Source: Pseudomonas viridiflava
Lineage (GTDB): Bacteria > Pseudomonadota > Gammaproteobacteria > Pseudomonadales > Pseudomonadaceae
NCBI RefSeq assembly: GCF_900601905.1
Contig: NZ_UWFA01000416.1
Location: 186,001-250,000 of the forward strand
DNA: 64,000 bases
Reading direction: 5' to 3'
This document shows positions 16,304-24,935 of this stretch, one piece after another. The notes under the pieces are model-generated. The model was not told the DNA's origin. It searched no databases and was given only the letters and a program-made list of their open reading frames with translations. The position numbers and the translations under genes were made by a program. Position 1 is the stretch's first letter. The number at the start of each line of letters is the position of its first letter.

Positions 16304-18124
16304 TTACTCGGCGACATCTGCCTCGGCAGCAGCCCGCGCTTTGACCGGGCACACCACTCGATGCAGATTGAGGGCCGTGTTGATGATGCCGATGTGGCTG
16401 AAGGCCTGCGGGAAATTGCCCAGCATGCGCTTGTCGCGAGTGTCGTATTGCTCGGCGAGCAAGCCCAGGTCATTGCATAAGCCGCACAGGCGCTCAAACA
16501 ACGCCGCGGCGTCCTCCTCCCGACCCATCAGCACGTACACATCCGCCAACCAGAACGAGCAGACCAGGAACGTACCTTCGCGACCGGCAACGCCGTCGGT
16601 GCTGTGGTCGGTGTCATAACGCAACAATAGACCGTCCTCGATCAGGCTGCGCTCGATGGCGGCTACGGTGCCGACCACTCGGGCATCGTCGGCTGGCAGA
16701 AAACCGGTCAGCGCGATTTGCAGCAAGCTGGCATCCAGTGCTGGTGCGCCGTAGGTTTGCGTAAAGCTGCCCAGTTTGGCGTCGTAGCCGTGCAGGCACA
16801 CGTCAGCATGAATCTGCTCGGCAACATCACGATAGTGCCGGGCCAGTGCGCGCTCTTCATCGCTTTGCGCCGTCTGGGCGATCAGTTTGGCGTTGCGATC
16901 AAAAGCCACCCAGGTCATGACCTTGGAATGGGTGAAGTGCCGCGGCTCCGAGCGAATTTCCCAGATGCCGCGATCCGGAAGGTGCCACACGGTTTCCAGG
17001 AACGGCATGATCACCTTGGAGATTTCAATACTGCGCGGCGGACGCGGCAAGCCGCCCTTGATGGCCTGGATCATCGCATCTGCCACTTCGCCGTAGACGT
17101 CCAGCTGCATCTGCGTCGCTGCGCCATTGCCGATACGCACCGGGCGCGAATCCTCGTAGCCACTCAGCCAGGGCAGTTCGAATTCAGGTAAGCGCCGCTC
17201 GCCAGCCAGGCCGTACATGATCTGGATCTGTTCAGGATTCCCCGCCACGGCCCGCATCAGCCATTCGCGCCAGGCGGCGGCTTCTTCGAAATAGCCCAGA
17301 TTCATTAACGCCAGCAGGGTCATGGTCGCGTCGCGCAGCCAGCAATAGCGGTAGTCCCAGTTCCGCTCGCCGCCCAGTTGCTCGGGCAGCGAGGTGGTGA
17401 CCGCCGCAACGATGCCACCGGTGGGCTGATACGTCATGGCCTTGAGCGTTATCAAAGAGCGCTTGACCTTAGCGGTCCATGGCCCTACGTCGGGGCAGCG
17501 ATCGGAAAACTCCAGCCAGAAGCGCTCGGTTTCGCGCAGTGCCTGCTCCGGATCGATGCCATCCTGAACCGGTTCATTAGAGGGCTGGTGGCTCAGTACA
17601 AAAGCTTCACGCTCTCCCGCGCCAACGCTGAAATGGCTACCGGTGTGGTGATCGTGCGCCTGCAACGGCTCCGGCGTACGCAGCACCAGCATGTCCGGAC
17701 CTGCCACCGCTGTCAGCAGGTGGCCACCGTGATTCTCGACCCAGGGCACGCTGCTGCCGTAGTCAAAACGGATCGCCAGGTCCATGTCGAAAGACACCTG
17801 CCCTTCAAGGCCGACGACAATCCGCACCACTTGACTGCCCTGCCCGACCGGCATGAAGTCAATAAGCATCGCACGCCCTGTTTGAGTTTCAAACAGGGTT
17901 TCCAGAATCAGCGTGCCTTCACGGTAGCGCCGCTCGGTTTTCAATGGAGGTGTGGCGGGCGCCATTTTCCAGCGTCCGTTATCACTGTCACCCAGCAGCG
18001 CCGCGAAGCAGGCCGGGGAATCGAAGCGCGGGAAACACAACCAGTCCAGCGATCCATCTCTGGAGACCAGCGCGGCCGTCTTGCAGTTGCCGAGCAGTGC
18101 ATAGTCTTCAATCAGTGCAGCCAT
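16304..18124 (-). CDS. Glycoside hydrolase family 15 protein (glucoamylase/trehalase-like)
   Basis: The 606-aa protein has the GH15 layout: an N-terminal beta-sandwich (IEDYALLGNCKTAALVSRDGSLDWLCFPRFD) followed by an (alpha/alpha)6 catalytic barrel. Barrel motifs include ERNWDYRYCWLRDATM, and SEPRHFTHSKVMTWVAFDR. There is no signal peptide, so it acts in the cytosol. GH15 members split alpha-glucans or, in mycobacteria and archaea, trehalose; the exact substrate here is undetermined. It is the last gene of gnd-zwf-HAD-GH15, which suggests that glucose freed from storage sugar enters the pentose-phosphate route. The ATG at 18124 is chosen over the TTG two codons upstream. Confidence 0.88.
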   Translation of the reverse strand: MAALIEDYALLGNCKTAALVSRDGSLDWLCFPRFDSPACFAALLGDSDNGRWKMAPATPPLKTERRYREGTLILETLFETQTGRAMLIDFMPVGQGSQVVRIVVGLEGQVSFDMDLAIRFDYGSSVPWVENHGGHLLTAVAGPDMLVLRTPEPLQAHDHHTGSHFSVGAGEREAFVLSHQPSNEPVQDGIDPEQALRETERFWLEFSDRCPDVGPWTAKVKRSLITLKAMTYQPTGGIVAAVTTSLPEQLGGERNWDYRYCWLRDATMTLLALMNLGYFEEAAAWREWLMRAVAGNPEQIQIMYGLAGERRLPEFELPWLSGYEDSRPVRIGNGAATQMQLDVYGEVADAMIQAIKGGLPRPPRSIEISKVIMPFLETVWHLPDRGIWEIRSEPRHFTHSKVMTWVAFDRNAKLIAQTAQSDEERALARHYRDVAEQIHADVCLHGYDAKLGSFTQTYGAPALDASLLQIALTGFLPADDARVVGTVAAIERSLIEDGLLLRYDTDHSTDGVAGREGTFLVCSFWLADVYVLMGREEDAAALFERLCGLCNDLGLLAEQYDTRDKRMLGNFPQAFSHIGIINTALNLHRVVCPVKARAAAEADVAE

Positions 18125-18182
18125 GAACAAATGTCCGCCGTGGTCTGGTTGTAATTGCCAGCGCCGGGCGGCGCCGGCTGTG

Positions 18183-18998
18183 TCAGCGTGCCAGGATGTA
18201 GCGATCTATCGCTGTGGCGACCCCGTCTTCAAGGTTGCTGCCGGTCACGTGACTGGCCTGGCTGCGCACACCCTCCTCGGCCTGGCCCATGGCAATCGAC
18301 ATGCCAGCCTGCTTGAACATGGCGACATCGTTTCCGCCGTCGCCAATGGCTGCGGTACGTGACATTTCAATGCCCAGCTGCGCCGCAAGGGTGATCAACG
18401 CCGAGCCCTTGTTGGCTTCCAGCGCAGTCACGTCCAGGTAATAGGACTGCGAGCGCGCGGCGTGGGCCATGCCCTCAATCATCGGGTTCAGCTGACCCTC
18501 CAGCACCTTGAGCAACTCAAAGTCGGTACTGGCGGCGACGATCTTGTCGATCCGGTCCAGATACGGTTCGAAGCTGTCGACCTGGATCGGCGCATAGCCC
18601 AGTGTCTGCTGTTCGTGCTCGACATAATCCCCGTGCGGGTCGATAAGAAACCATTGATCATCGGCAAACACCCAGACCGCGACGGCATGGCCGGCGAACA
18701 AGTCCAGGGTGGTGACTGCAGCGGCTTGGTCAATCCGGTGGGCTAGCAGCAGGCTGCCGTCTGCGTTGACGATATTGCCGCCATTGAAGCCCACGGTCGG
18801 CAGATCGATACCCAAGGCCTCGATCTGCTGGCGCATGGCCCGCGGCGGCCTGCTGCTGGCAACGGTAAACAGCACCCCCGCTGCTCGCAGACGGGAGACA
18901 GCGTCTATATTGGCTTGGCTCAGACTGTGATCAGGCCGCAGCAGCGTGCCGTCGATATCCGACAGCAGAAACTGGATGTCGCGGTGTGGGTCAGCCAT
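18183..18998 (-). CDS. HAD-superfamily Cof-type sugar-phosphatase
   Basis: The 271-aa protein has HAD motif I (FLLSDIDGTLLRPDH, nucleophile Asp), motif II (FTVASSRPPRAM), motif III Lys in LEANKGSALITLA and motif IV (AAIGDGGNDVAMFKQAG). The large type-IIB cap between motifs II and III is that of Cof-like phosphatases, which act on sugar phosphates and similar small molecules. The start overlaps the zwf stop by 8 bases (ATGGCTGA on the minus strand), so translation is coupled to zwf. Its place between zwf and GH15 suggests a hexose-phosphate substrate; this is inference. Confidence 0.88.
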   Translation of the reverse strand: MADPHRDIQFLLSDIDGTLLRPDHSLSQANIDAVSRLRAAGVLFTVASSRPPRAMRQQIEALGIDLPTVGFNGGNIVNADGSLLLAHRIDQAAAVTTLDLFAGHAVAVWVFADDQWFLIDPHGDYVEHEQQTLGYAPIQVDSFEPYLDRIDKIVAASTDFELLKVLEGQLNPMIEGMAHAARSQSYYLDVTALEANKGSALITLAAQLGIEMSRTAAIGDGGNDVAMFKQAGMSIAMGQAEEGVRSQASHVTGSNLEDGVATAIDRYILAR

Positions 18999-20523
18999 TG
19001 ATATTCCGCCATTCCCGGCCATCGAGCGCCATCAGGTCATCGGCCGCGAGCGGTCCGTCTTCGCCCGCTGCATAAAGCTCAACCTGCGGGTGTTTTTGCC
19101 AGGCATCCAGAAACGGTTGCACCGCACGCCAGCCGTTTTCGATGTTGTCGGCTCGCTGGAACAAGGTCTGATCACCGGTGAGGCAGTCATAAATCAGCGT
19201 TTCATAGCCGGTAGACGGCTGCATTTCGAAAAACTCGTTGTATTCGAAACCCAGCTCGATGTCCTCCATATGCAGGGTCGGGCCCGGGCGCTTGGCGTAG
19301 AGATCGAACCACATGCCCTCATTCGGCTGGATCTGGATCCGGAGGAAGTTGGGCTTGAGCTTGTCCACCTCGGTATCACGGAACTGCGCGTAAGGCGCTG
19401 GCTTGAAGGAGATGGCGATTTCGGTGCTGCGTGCACTCATGCGTTTGCCGGTGCGCAGGTAGAAAGGCACACCGACCCAGCGCCAGTTATCGATCATGAC
19501 CTTGAGCGCGACGTAAGTTTCCGTGGTGCTGTCCGGGTCGACCTTGTTTTCCTGGCGGTAGCCAGTGATCTCGGCGCCGTCCTTGCTGCCCTGGGAATAT
19601 TGGCCGCGCACAGAATTGGCCAGTGCCTCCAGCTCCGACCATGGCCGAATGGCACCAATGACCTTGGCTTTTTCACCGCGAATCGCGTCTGCACCAAATG
19701 CCGCTGGCGGTTCCATCGCAACCATGGCCAGCAGCTGAAACAGATGGTTGGGCACCATATCGCGCAATGCGCCGGTATTTTCGTAGAAACTGCCTCGGGT
19801 CTCGACGCCCACGGTTTCGGCCGCCGTGATCTGCACGTGATCGATGTAATGGTTGTTCCAGAACGCCTCGAACAGCGCATTGGAAAAACGACTGACCAGA
19901 ATGTTCTGAACAGTTTCCTTACCCAGATAATGGTCAATGCGGTAGATCTGCTTTTCGCTCATGACTTTGAGCAGGCAGGCGTTCAACTCCACTGCACTGT
20001 TCAGATCAGAGCCAAACGGCTTTTCGATCACCACCCGGCGAAACTGCTCCGGGGTTTCGGCCAGCAGGCCCGAGCTGCCGAGCCGAATCGCGACCTCGCT
20101 GAAAAAGCGCGGCGCGGTGGCCAGATAGAACACCGCATTGCCGCTGCCGGTGCTCTGGATCTTGGCCGCGATGTCGACATAGGTGGAATCGTCGAGAAAG
20201 TCGCCCTGCACATAGCTGATGCGGCTTGCCAGATCAGCCCAGAGCGCAGGATCCAGCGGGTCCTTGCCGCCAGCGGTGACTTTGCTGGCCGCTTCCTGGC
20301 GAATGAAATCCTCAAGCTTGGTGGCAAAGTCGGCGTCGCTGATCGCATTGTGGTCGACGCCGACGATATGCAGGCCTTTGTCGACCAGGCCATCGCGCGT
20401 CAGGTTGTAAAGCGCTGGCATCAGCAGGCGCTTGACGAGATCCCCGTGCGCACCAAACAGAAACAAGGTGGTGGGCGGCGCGACGTCAGGCCTAGGCTCG
20501 GTACCGCTCTGGGTTATCCCCAT
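18991..20523 (-). CDS. zwf: Glucose-6-phosphate 1-dehydrogenase (second-type Zwf)
   Basis: The 510-aa enzyme oxidises glucose-6-phosphate to 6-phosphogluconolactone with NADP or NAD. The dinucleotide site reads LFLFGAHGDLVKRLL, where the usual third residue of GASGDL is His. The active-site motif is YRIDHYLGKETVQNILVSRF. The C-terminal domain contains LRTGKRMSARSTEIAISF. This subtype sits beside gnd in P. putida (the zwfB-like paralogue), away from the main hexR-edd-zwf locus. It overlaps gnd by one base (TAATG) and the HAD gene by eight, so the three are translationally coupled. Confidence 0.95.
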   Translation of the reverse strand: MGITQSGTEPRPDVAPPTTLFLFGAHGDLVKRLLMPALYNLTRDGLVDKGLHIVGVDHNAISDADFATKLEDFIRQEAASKVTAGGKDPLDPALWADLASRISYVQGDFLDDSTYVDIAAKIQSTGSGNAVFYLATAPRFFSEVAIRLGSSGLLAETPEQFRRVVIEKPFGSDLNSAVELNACLLKVMSEKQIYRIDHYLGKETVQNILVSRFSNALFEAFWNNHYIDHVQITAAETVGVETRGSFYENTGALRDMVPNHLFQLLAMVAMEPPAAFGADAIRGEKAKVIGAIRPWSELEALANSVRGQYSQGSKDGAEITGYRQENKVDPDSTTETYVALKVMIDNWRWVGVPFYLRTGKRMSARSTEIAISFKPAPYAQFRDTEVDKLKPNFLRIQIQPNEGMWFDLYAKRPGPTLHMEDIELGFEYNEFFEMQPSTGYETLIYDCLTGDQTLFQRADNIENGWRAVQPFLDAWQKHPQVELYAAGEDGPLAADDLMALDGREWRNING

Positions 20524-21500
20524 TATTTGGGGCCCTCTTTATGGCCACCAAAGCCGAAGCGCATGGCGGAAAGCATTTTGTCCGCGTAGGAGCTTTTCTG
20601 CCGCGAACGGAATCGGGCAAACAGCGCGCTGGACAAGACTGGCACAGGCACCGCCTGCTCCATGGCCGCCTCGATGGTCCAGCGCCCTTCGCCACTGTCG
20701 GCCACCGCGCCTGAATAGGCATCGAGCTGCGGATCGGTCGCCAGTGCGTCGGCGGTCAGGTCAAGCAGCCAGGAAGAAACAACGCTGCCACGGCGCCACA
20801 CCTCGGCGATATCGGCCATGTTCAGGTCAAAACGTTGCTCAGGCGGCAGGTTTTCCGAGTTCTTCTGCTTGAGGATGTCGAAGCCCTCGGCGAAGGCCTG
20901 CATCATGCCGTACTCGATACCGTTGTGGATCATCTTCACGAAGTGGCCGGAACCGGCCGGGCCTGCGTGGATGTAGCCGCGCTCGGCACGGTCATCCGTG
21001 GAGTTGCGACCCTTGGTGCGCTCCACCGAACCGTAGCCCGGAGCCAGCGTTTCGAACAGTGGGTCCAGACGCTGTACCACGTCAGCCTCACCGCCGATCA
21101 TCATGCAGTAGCCACGCTCCAGCCCCCACACGCCGCCGGACGTGCCGACGTCGACATAGTGGAGGCCTTTTTCAGTCAGCGCCTTGGCGCGCCGCACGTC
21201 GTCCTTATAGAAGGTGTTGCCACCGTCAATGATGACGTCGTCTGCATCCAGCAGGTCAGCCAGCACGTTGATGGTTTCTTCAGTTGGATCACCTGCAGGC
21301 AGCATGACCCAGACAGCGCGGGGCTTGTCCATTGCGGCGACCAGTGCCGCAAGATCTGCAACCGCGGTCGAGCCTTCCTGTGCAAGAGTACTGCGCGAAG
21401 CTTCATCGCGATCGTAAACAACGGTGGTATGCCCATTGAGCATCAGGCGCCGCGCGATGTTGCCACCCATACGGCCCAGTCCGATGATTCCAAGTTGCAT
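20523..21500 (-). CDS. gnd: 6-phosphogluconate dehydrogenase, decarboxylating, short NAD-type
   Basis: The 325-aa enzyme converts 6-phosphogluconate to ribulose-5-phosphate and CO2. It is the short GndA-like form that tends to prefer NAD. It has the Rossmann site [17 protein letters not shown], the substrate loop [22 protein letters not shown] and the catalytic Lys region [17 protein letters not shown]. The start is the ATG at 21500 with TGGAGC upstream rather than the ATG five codons earlier. Most Pseudomonas degrade gluconate through the Entner-Doudoroff path; this gene gives an oxidative pentose-phosphate branch. An inverted repeat that may be an operator lies 143 bases upstream. Confidence 0.95.
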   Translation of the reverse strand: MQLGIIGLGRMGGNIARRLMLNGHTTVVYDRDEASRSTLAQEGSTAVADLAALVAAMDKPRAVWVMLPAGDPTEETINVLADLLDADDVIIDGGNTFYKDDVRRAKALTEKGLHYVDVGTSGGVWGLERGYCMMIGGEADVVQRLDPLFETLAPGYGSVERTKGRNSTDDRAERGYIHAGPAGSGHFVKMIHNGIEYGMMQAFAEGFDILKQKNSENLPPEQRFDLNMADIAEVWRRGSVVSSWLLDLTADALATDPQLDAYSGAVADSGEGRWTIEAAMEQAVPVPVLSSALFARFRSRQKSSYADKMLSAMRFGFGGHKEGPK

Positions 21501-21642
21501 GTGCTGATGCTCCATAAATTGTAAAAAAGTGCCTCATTTTATAGCCCGACCTTGTTCGGGGCCAGCCTGAGGGTAGTTCAGTGCAGCGCGTGAGGGTGCT
21601 TGCCGGCCTGTGTTCAGCCGTTTTCCGGCGATGCCGACAAGC

Positions 21643-21675
21643 ACGTTGTCGCGATCAAGACAACGTTCGCGACAA
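21643..21675. promoter_or_regulatory. Inverted-repeat operator candidate upstream of gnd
   Basis: ACGTTGTC-N8-GACAACGT is a perfect 8-bp inverted repeat (21643-21666), and TTGTCGCG-N14-CGCGACAA overlaps it (21646-21675). The TTGT...ACAA half-sites recall the HexR site TTGT-N7/8-ACAA of Pseudomonas glucose genes, but the spacing here is 10 bases, so HexR binding is only possible. The rest of the gap 21501-21815 has an A/T-rich stretch near 21675-21710 and no gene. Confidence 0.45.
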
Positions 21676-21815
21676 TCAAAAATAAAAAAGTTCCTTTTTT
21701 TTGCAAAAGAAATCAGAATCGGCGCCGATAGAGAGGTAAGCAGAGGCGATTCGAGCATCGATAGCATTTGCCATGGACCTTCTCAGGTTTGAATCCGCCA
21801 TTTGCGAGGTGAGCA

Positions 21816-21992
21816 ATGGGCACATTACTTCCAGCTACTGCACCACAAACCCTTTACGTCACTGTGCGCCGCGACGAACTGCGCCAGCTTAAAGAAGAGC
21901 GCGAACAATTGCAGAAAAAGGTCGCTCATCTGAGTCTGATGCTGCAGCAATCGCAACTGACCGGTTCTGCCAGCACTGCCCTGCGCGCCTGA
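21816..21992 (+). CDS. 58-aa coiled-coil small protein
   Basis: A short frame is preceded by GCGAGGTGAGCA, a good ribosome site. The translation opens with a beta-like stretch (LPATAPQTLYVTVRRDEL) and then a heptad-patterned helix (LRQLKEEREQLQKKVAHLSLMLQQSQ), ending ALRA. The heptads predict a coiled-coil dimer. Nothing indicates export. It lies divergent from gnd across the operator region. The clear ribosome site and helix pattern support a real gene; the function is unknown. Confidence 0.6.
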   Translation: MGTLLPATAPQTLYVTVRRDELRQLKEEREQLQKKVAHLSLMLQQSQLTGSASTALRA

Positions 21993-22249
21993 TCCTGCCC
22001 CGGTTATTGCAGCCCTGCAATGCCCGCCAGAAAGACTGTTGAACAGATGAGACCGTGGCAAGCCCGACCTGCTGGCTTGCCCTGATGCCATACCCCTTCC
22101 TGCACCTGAAAAATCCGACCCGACACACGCTGCAACGTTCCTGACATCAATGCAGCGCTTTTGCGCGACTGAAGCAAAGTAGGGGCTGACAAGGCTGCCA
22201 GAACTGCGCGCCGGGCCAGGGCGCACGCGTCTGGGCTAGCGCAGGCGAC

Positions 22250-22741
22250 TCAAAGCGCTTTTTGCCAGAACATCGCCTTGCCCATCACAGGATCGAGCTC
22301 GTAGCCAGCAAAGCCGAGTTTGCGATAGGCATTCTGCGCAATGGTATTGCCTTCCAGCACCTCCAGCGTCAGCTTGCAGCAGCCGCGCTGACGAGCGATC
22401 TCTTCAACCTTGGCCAGCATCTTCTGGCTAATGCCCAGCCCACGGTGCTGCGCGGCGACTGCCACGTCATGGATGTTGACGAGGGGGCGGCACTGGAAGG
22501 TCGAGAAACCTTCGAAACAGTTGACCAGCCCGACAGGTTCGCCGGATATGAATGCCAGAACACTGAAAGCGTGCGGACGCTTGGCCAGTTCAATGGCCAA
22601 TTGTTGTTGCGTGTCGGGGGAAATCGAAGCACCCCCGCCCATCACGTCTTCGGCATACAGGTTCAGCAAAAAACCAATCGCCTCGGCATGCACCGGATTT
22701 GTGTAGCTTGCCTGCAGCACCAAAACCTCTGGGGTATCCAT
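22250..22741 (-). CDS. GNAT-family N-acetyltransferase
   Basis: The 163-aa protein has the GNAT core. Motif A, which binds acetyl-CoA, is VNIHDVAVAAQHRGLGISQKML (Q/R-x-x-G-x-G/A form), and motif B is LTLEVLEGNTIAQNAYRKLGFAGYEL. The N-terminal part is YTNPVHAEAIGFLLNLYAED. The length fits single-domain members. The acceptor cannot be read from sequence. GAGG lies 6 bases before the ATG. It stands alone, divergent from glgA across a long gap. Confidence 0.9.
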   Translation of the reverse strand: MDTPEVLVLQASYTNPVHAEAIGFLLNLYAEDVMGGGASISPDTQQQLAIELAKRPHAFSVLAFISGEPVGLVNCFEGFSTFQCRPLVNIHDVAVAAQHRGLGISQKMLAKVEEIARQRGCCKLTLEVLEGNTIAQNAYRKLGFAGYELDPVMGKAMFWQKAL

Positions 22742-23333
22742 TTCATCCTCGTGCGTCGATCAAATCGTAAAGGGCCACCATCAGGCGAGCCGGGCTAGCG
22801 ATTCTATCGCGCCGCGCTGAAAAATGTTCCGCAACCTTTGTAAGCATCTCTCTTATCGCACCGTGTCAGAGCGCCATGCGCACCAGCAAAACGCAGCGTG
22901 CGGAACGGCTCGTTGATCCGCGCGGTTTTGATTGGCTCAACCGGTGGTGAATGTCGTCTGCAGCGTTGATTGTCAAACAATCCGACGAGTGGTTTGGAAC
23001 GCTTTGCGGCCTAAAACAGCACGCTCTAAAAAAGCGCAGCCACGTTCCACAGACCCGTCAGCCGCTCAACCCTGCTTTGCCTGATGCCCTTGCGACCCCC
23101 ATTCCAGACAATTCTGATAAAAAAAGTCGAAACTTCTATAACAGCCATAGGTCAGGTGAATAGAGCGCCTATGCTGTGGGTTAGCCCCGCCTCTGGAGTG
23201 CTGCCAGCCTGTCCAGCGATCGCGCAAACGGTAAATCGGTACTGATCTTGCGTAGTACATTTGTGCCTGGCCATAGGACATGGCCAATAACAATCAAGTG
23301 CAGTACTTACACTGTATTAAATGGGAGAAAACG
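22742..23333. other. Long gap upstream of glgA
   Basis: The 592 bases carry no supported gene. Frames here are short, lack ribosome sites and are poor in codon use. An A-rich tract (GATAAAAAAAGTCG) is at 23116-23130 and a small inverted repeat (GGCCAT...ATGGCC) at 23269-23286, 50 bases before glgA. The promoter of the glycogen/trehalose block should be here; no clear sigma-70 pair was found, and stationary-phase (RpoS) control is plausible for trehalose genes. Confidence 0.4.
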
Positions 23334-24920
23334 ATGATTAGCGCCGCTGTCAAAACCCAGAAGGGAGAGAGTTTTAATCAGCCGGCCAGCGAGCTGACTC
23401 ATCTGCCGGTCTTCGCTACGACGAGCGTTCCACTGCTGCAACTGCCTGTTTCACAGCCAACCATCGTGGCCACACACAAGCGTAAAGTCTTGTTTGTCAC
23501 CTCCGAGCTGGCTGACCTGGTTAAAACCGGGGGTTTGGGCGATGTGTCTGCCGCGCTGCCGCGAGCCATGCGTCACCTGCACGATGTCCGTGTGCTGATA
23601 CCCGGCTATCCACAGGTTCTTAATAGCGGTAACCCGATCCACGTGATCAGCCAGCTAGGCGGTCACGCCGCCCTGCCGCCCTGCAAAATCGGCCGTATGG
23701 ATATGAAAGACGGTCTGGTGATCTATGTCCTGATCTGCCCGGAGCTGTACGAGCGCGAAGGCACGCCTTACGCCGACACCAACGGTCGCGACTGGTCGGA
23801 CAACCATATTCGCTTTGCCCGCCTGGGCCTGGCCGCAGCGGAATTCGCAGCAGGCGCGGTCAAGACTCAATGGTGCCCGGAGCTGGTGCACGCACATGAC
23901 TGGCCAGCTGGCCTGGCGCCCGCTTACATGCGCTGGCGCGGACAGACCACGCCAAGTATTTTCACCATCCACAACCTGGCTTATCAGGGCACTGTCAGCA
24001 CCGCGTCGAGCCGCGAGCTGGGTATTCCAGACGAGGCCCTGGGCGCAGACGGGATGGAGTTCTATGGCAAGTTGTCGTTCATCAAGGCTGGCATGGCCTA
24101 CGCCAGCCACATCACCACGGTGAGCGCGACTTACGCTAAGGAAATCACCACCCCGGAATTTGGTTGCGGCCTGGAAGGCTTTCTGCAAAGCAAAGCTGAC
24201 CGTGGCCAGCTCAGCGGCATTCCCAACGGGATCGACGCCAGCTGGGACGCGGCGACCGATGAGCATCTGATTTGCCACTTCGCTCCTAACGAGTGGCAGC
24301 GCAAGGAAATCAATGCCGACCACGTTCGGGAGCTGTTCGAACTTGAGCCGTCCAGCGGTCCGCTGTTCGCGGTGGTTTCACGTCTGGTTTATCAGAAGGG
24401 TCTGGACCTGACCATCGGCGTCGCCGAGCACATCGTCAATCAGGGCGGTCAGATCGCGATCATCGGCCGTGGCGAGCCGGAAGAAGAAGATGCGATGCGC
24501 GAATTGGCGTTGCGTTTTCCAGGTCAGATTGGCGTGCGGATCGGTTTCAATGAAACCGATGCGCGTCGCATGTTTGCCGGCAGTGACTTCCTGCTGATGC
24601 CGTCGCGCTACGAGCCATGCGGCCTGAGCCAGATGTATGCCCAGCGTTTCGGCTCATTGCCGGTGGCGCGCAATACGGGTGGCCTGGCTGACACGATTGA
24701 AGATGGCGTCACCGGCTTCCTGTTCGATGAGTCAACTGTCGAAAGCTATAAAGAAGCATTGAACCGAGCCTTCAAAGTGTTCTCCAACCCTGCATTGCTC
24801 AATGCCATGCGCTGTCGCGCCATGGCGGCACCCTTCAATTGGCATCAAGCGGTAGAGCCTTACGCGGAGCTTTATCAGGACCTGTTGAAAAAGAATGTGG
24901 GTGCTTCACTTCATTACTGA
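23334..24920 (+). CDS. glgA: Glycogen synthase (ADP-glucose type)
   Basis: The 528-aa GT5 enzyme extends alpha-1,4-glucan from ADP-glucose. The substrate motif KTGGLGDVSAALP is near residue 60, after an unusual 45-residue N-terminal extension rich in Thr, Ser and Val. The retaining-GT-B motif is SRYEPCGLSQMYAQRFG, and the acceptor region has HDWPAGLAPAYMRW. The start at 23334 is chosen because GGGAGA lies 6 bases upstream; the frame is open to 23280. It heads glgA-treZ-malQ-treY, the same order as in P. aeruginosa, so its glucan is probably destined for trehalose and maltodextrin. Confidence 0.96.
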   Translation: MISAAVKTQKGESFNQPASELTHLPVFATTSVPLLQLPVSQPTIVATHKRKVLFVTSELADLVKTGGLGDVSAALPRAMRHLHDVRVLIPGYPQVLNSGNPIHVISQLGGHAALPPCKIGRMDMKDGLVIYVLICPELYEREGTPYADTNGRDWSDNHIRFARLGLAAAEFAAGAVKTQWCPELVHAHDWPAGLAPAYMRWRGQTTPSIFTIHNLAYQGTVSTASSRELGIPDEALGADGMEFYGKLSFIKAGMAYASHITTVSATYAKEITTPEFGCGLEGFLQSKADRGQLSGIPNGIDASWDAATDEHLICHFAPNEWQRKEINADHVRELFELEPSSGPLFAVVSRLVYQKGLDLTIGVAEHIVNQGGQIAIIGRGEPEEEDAMRELALRFPGQIGVRIGFNETDARRMFAGSDFLLMPSRYEPCGLSQMYAQRFGSLPVARNTGGLADTIEDGVTGFLFDESTVESYKEALNRAFKVFSNPALLNAMRCRAMAAPFNWHQAVEPYAELYQDLLKKNVGASLHY

Positions 24921-24935
24921 ATAAGGGGTTAACGG

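Noticed and set aside
18946-20589. 547-aa open frame antisense to zwf
   Set aside because: Shadow of zwf; no ribosome site, and the translation is rich in His/Gln/Arg without a domain.
21643-21675. Reading the gnd upstream repeat as a firm HexR site
   Set aside because: The TTGT/ACAA spacing is 10 bases rather than 7-8, so it is kept only as an operator candidate.
22951-23163. 70-aa frame in the gap before glgA
   Set aside because: No ribosome site, odd composition; a transcribed leader is as likely.
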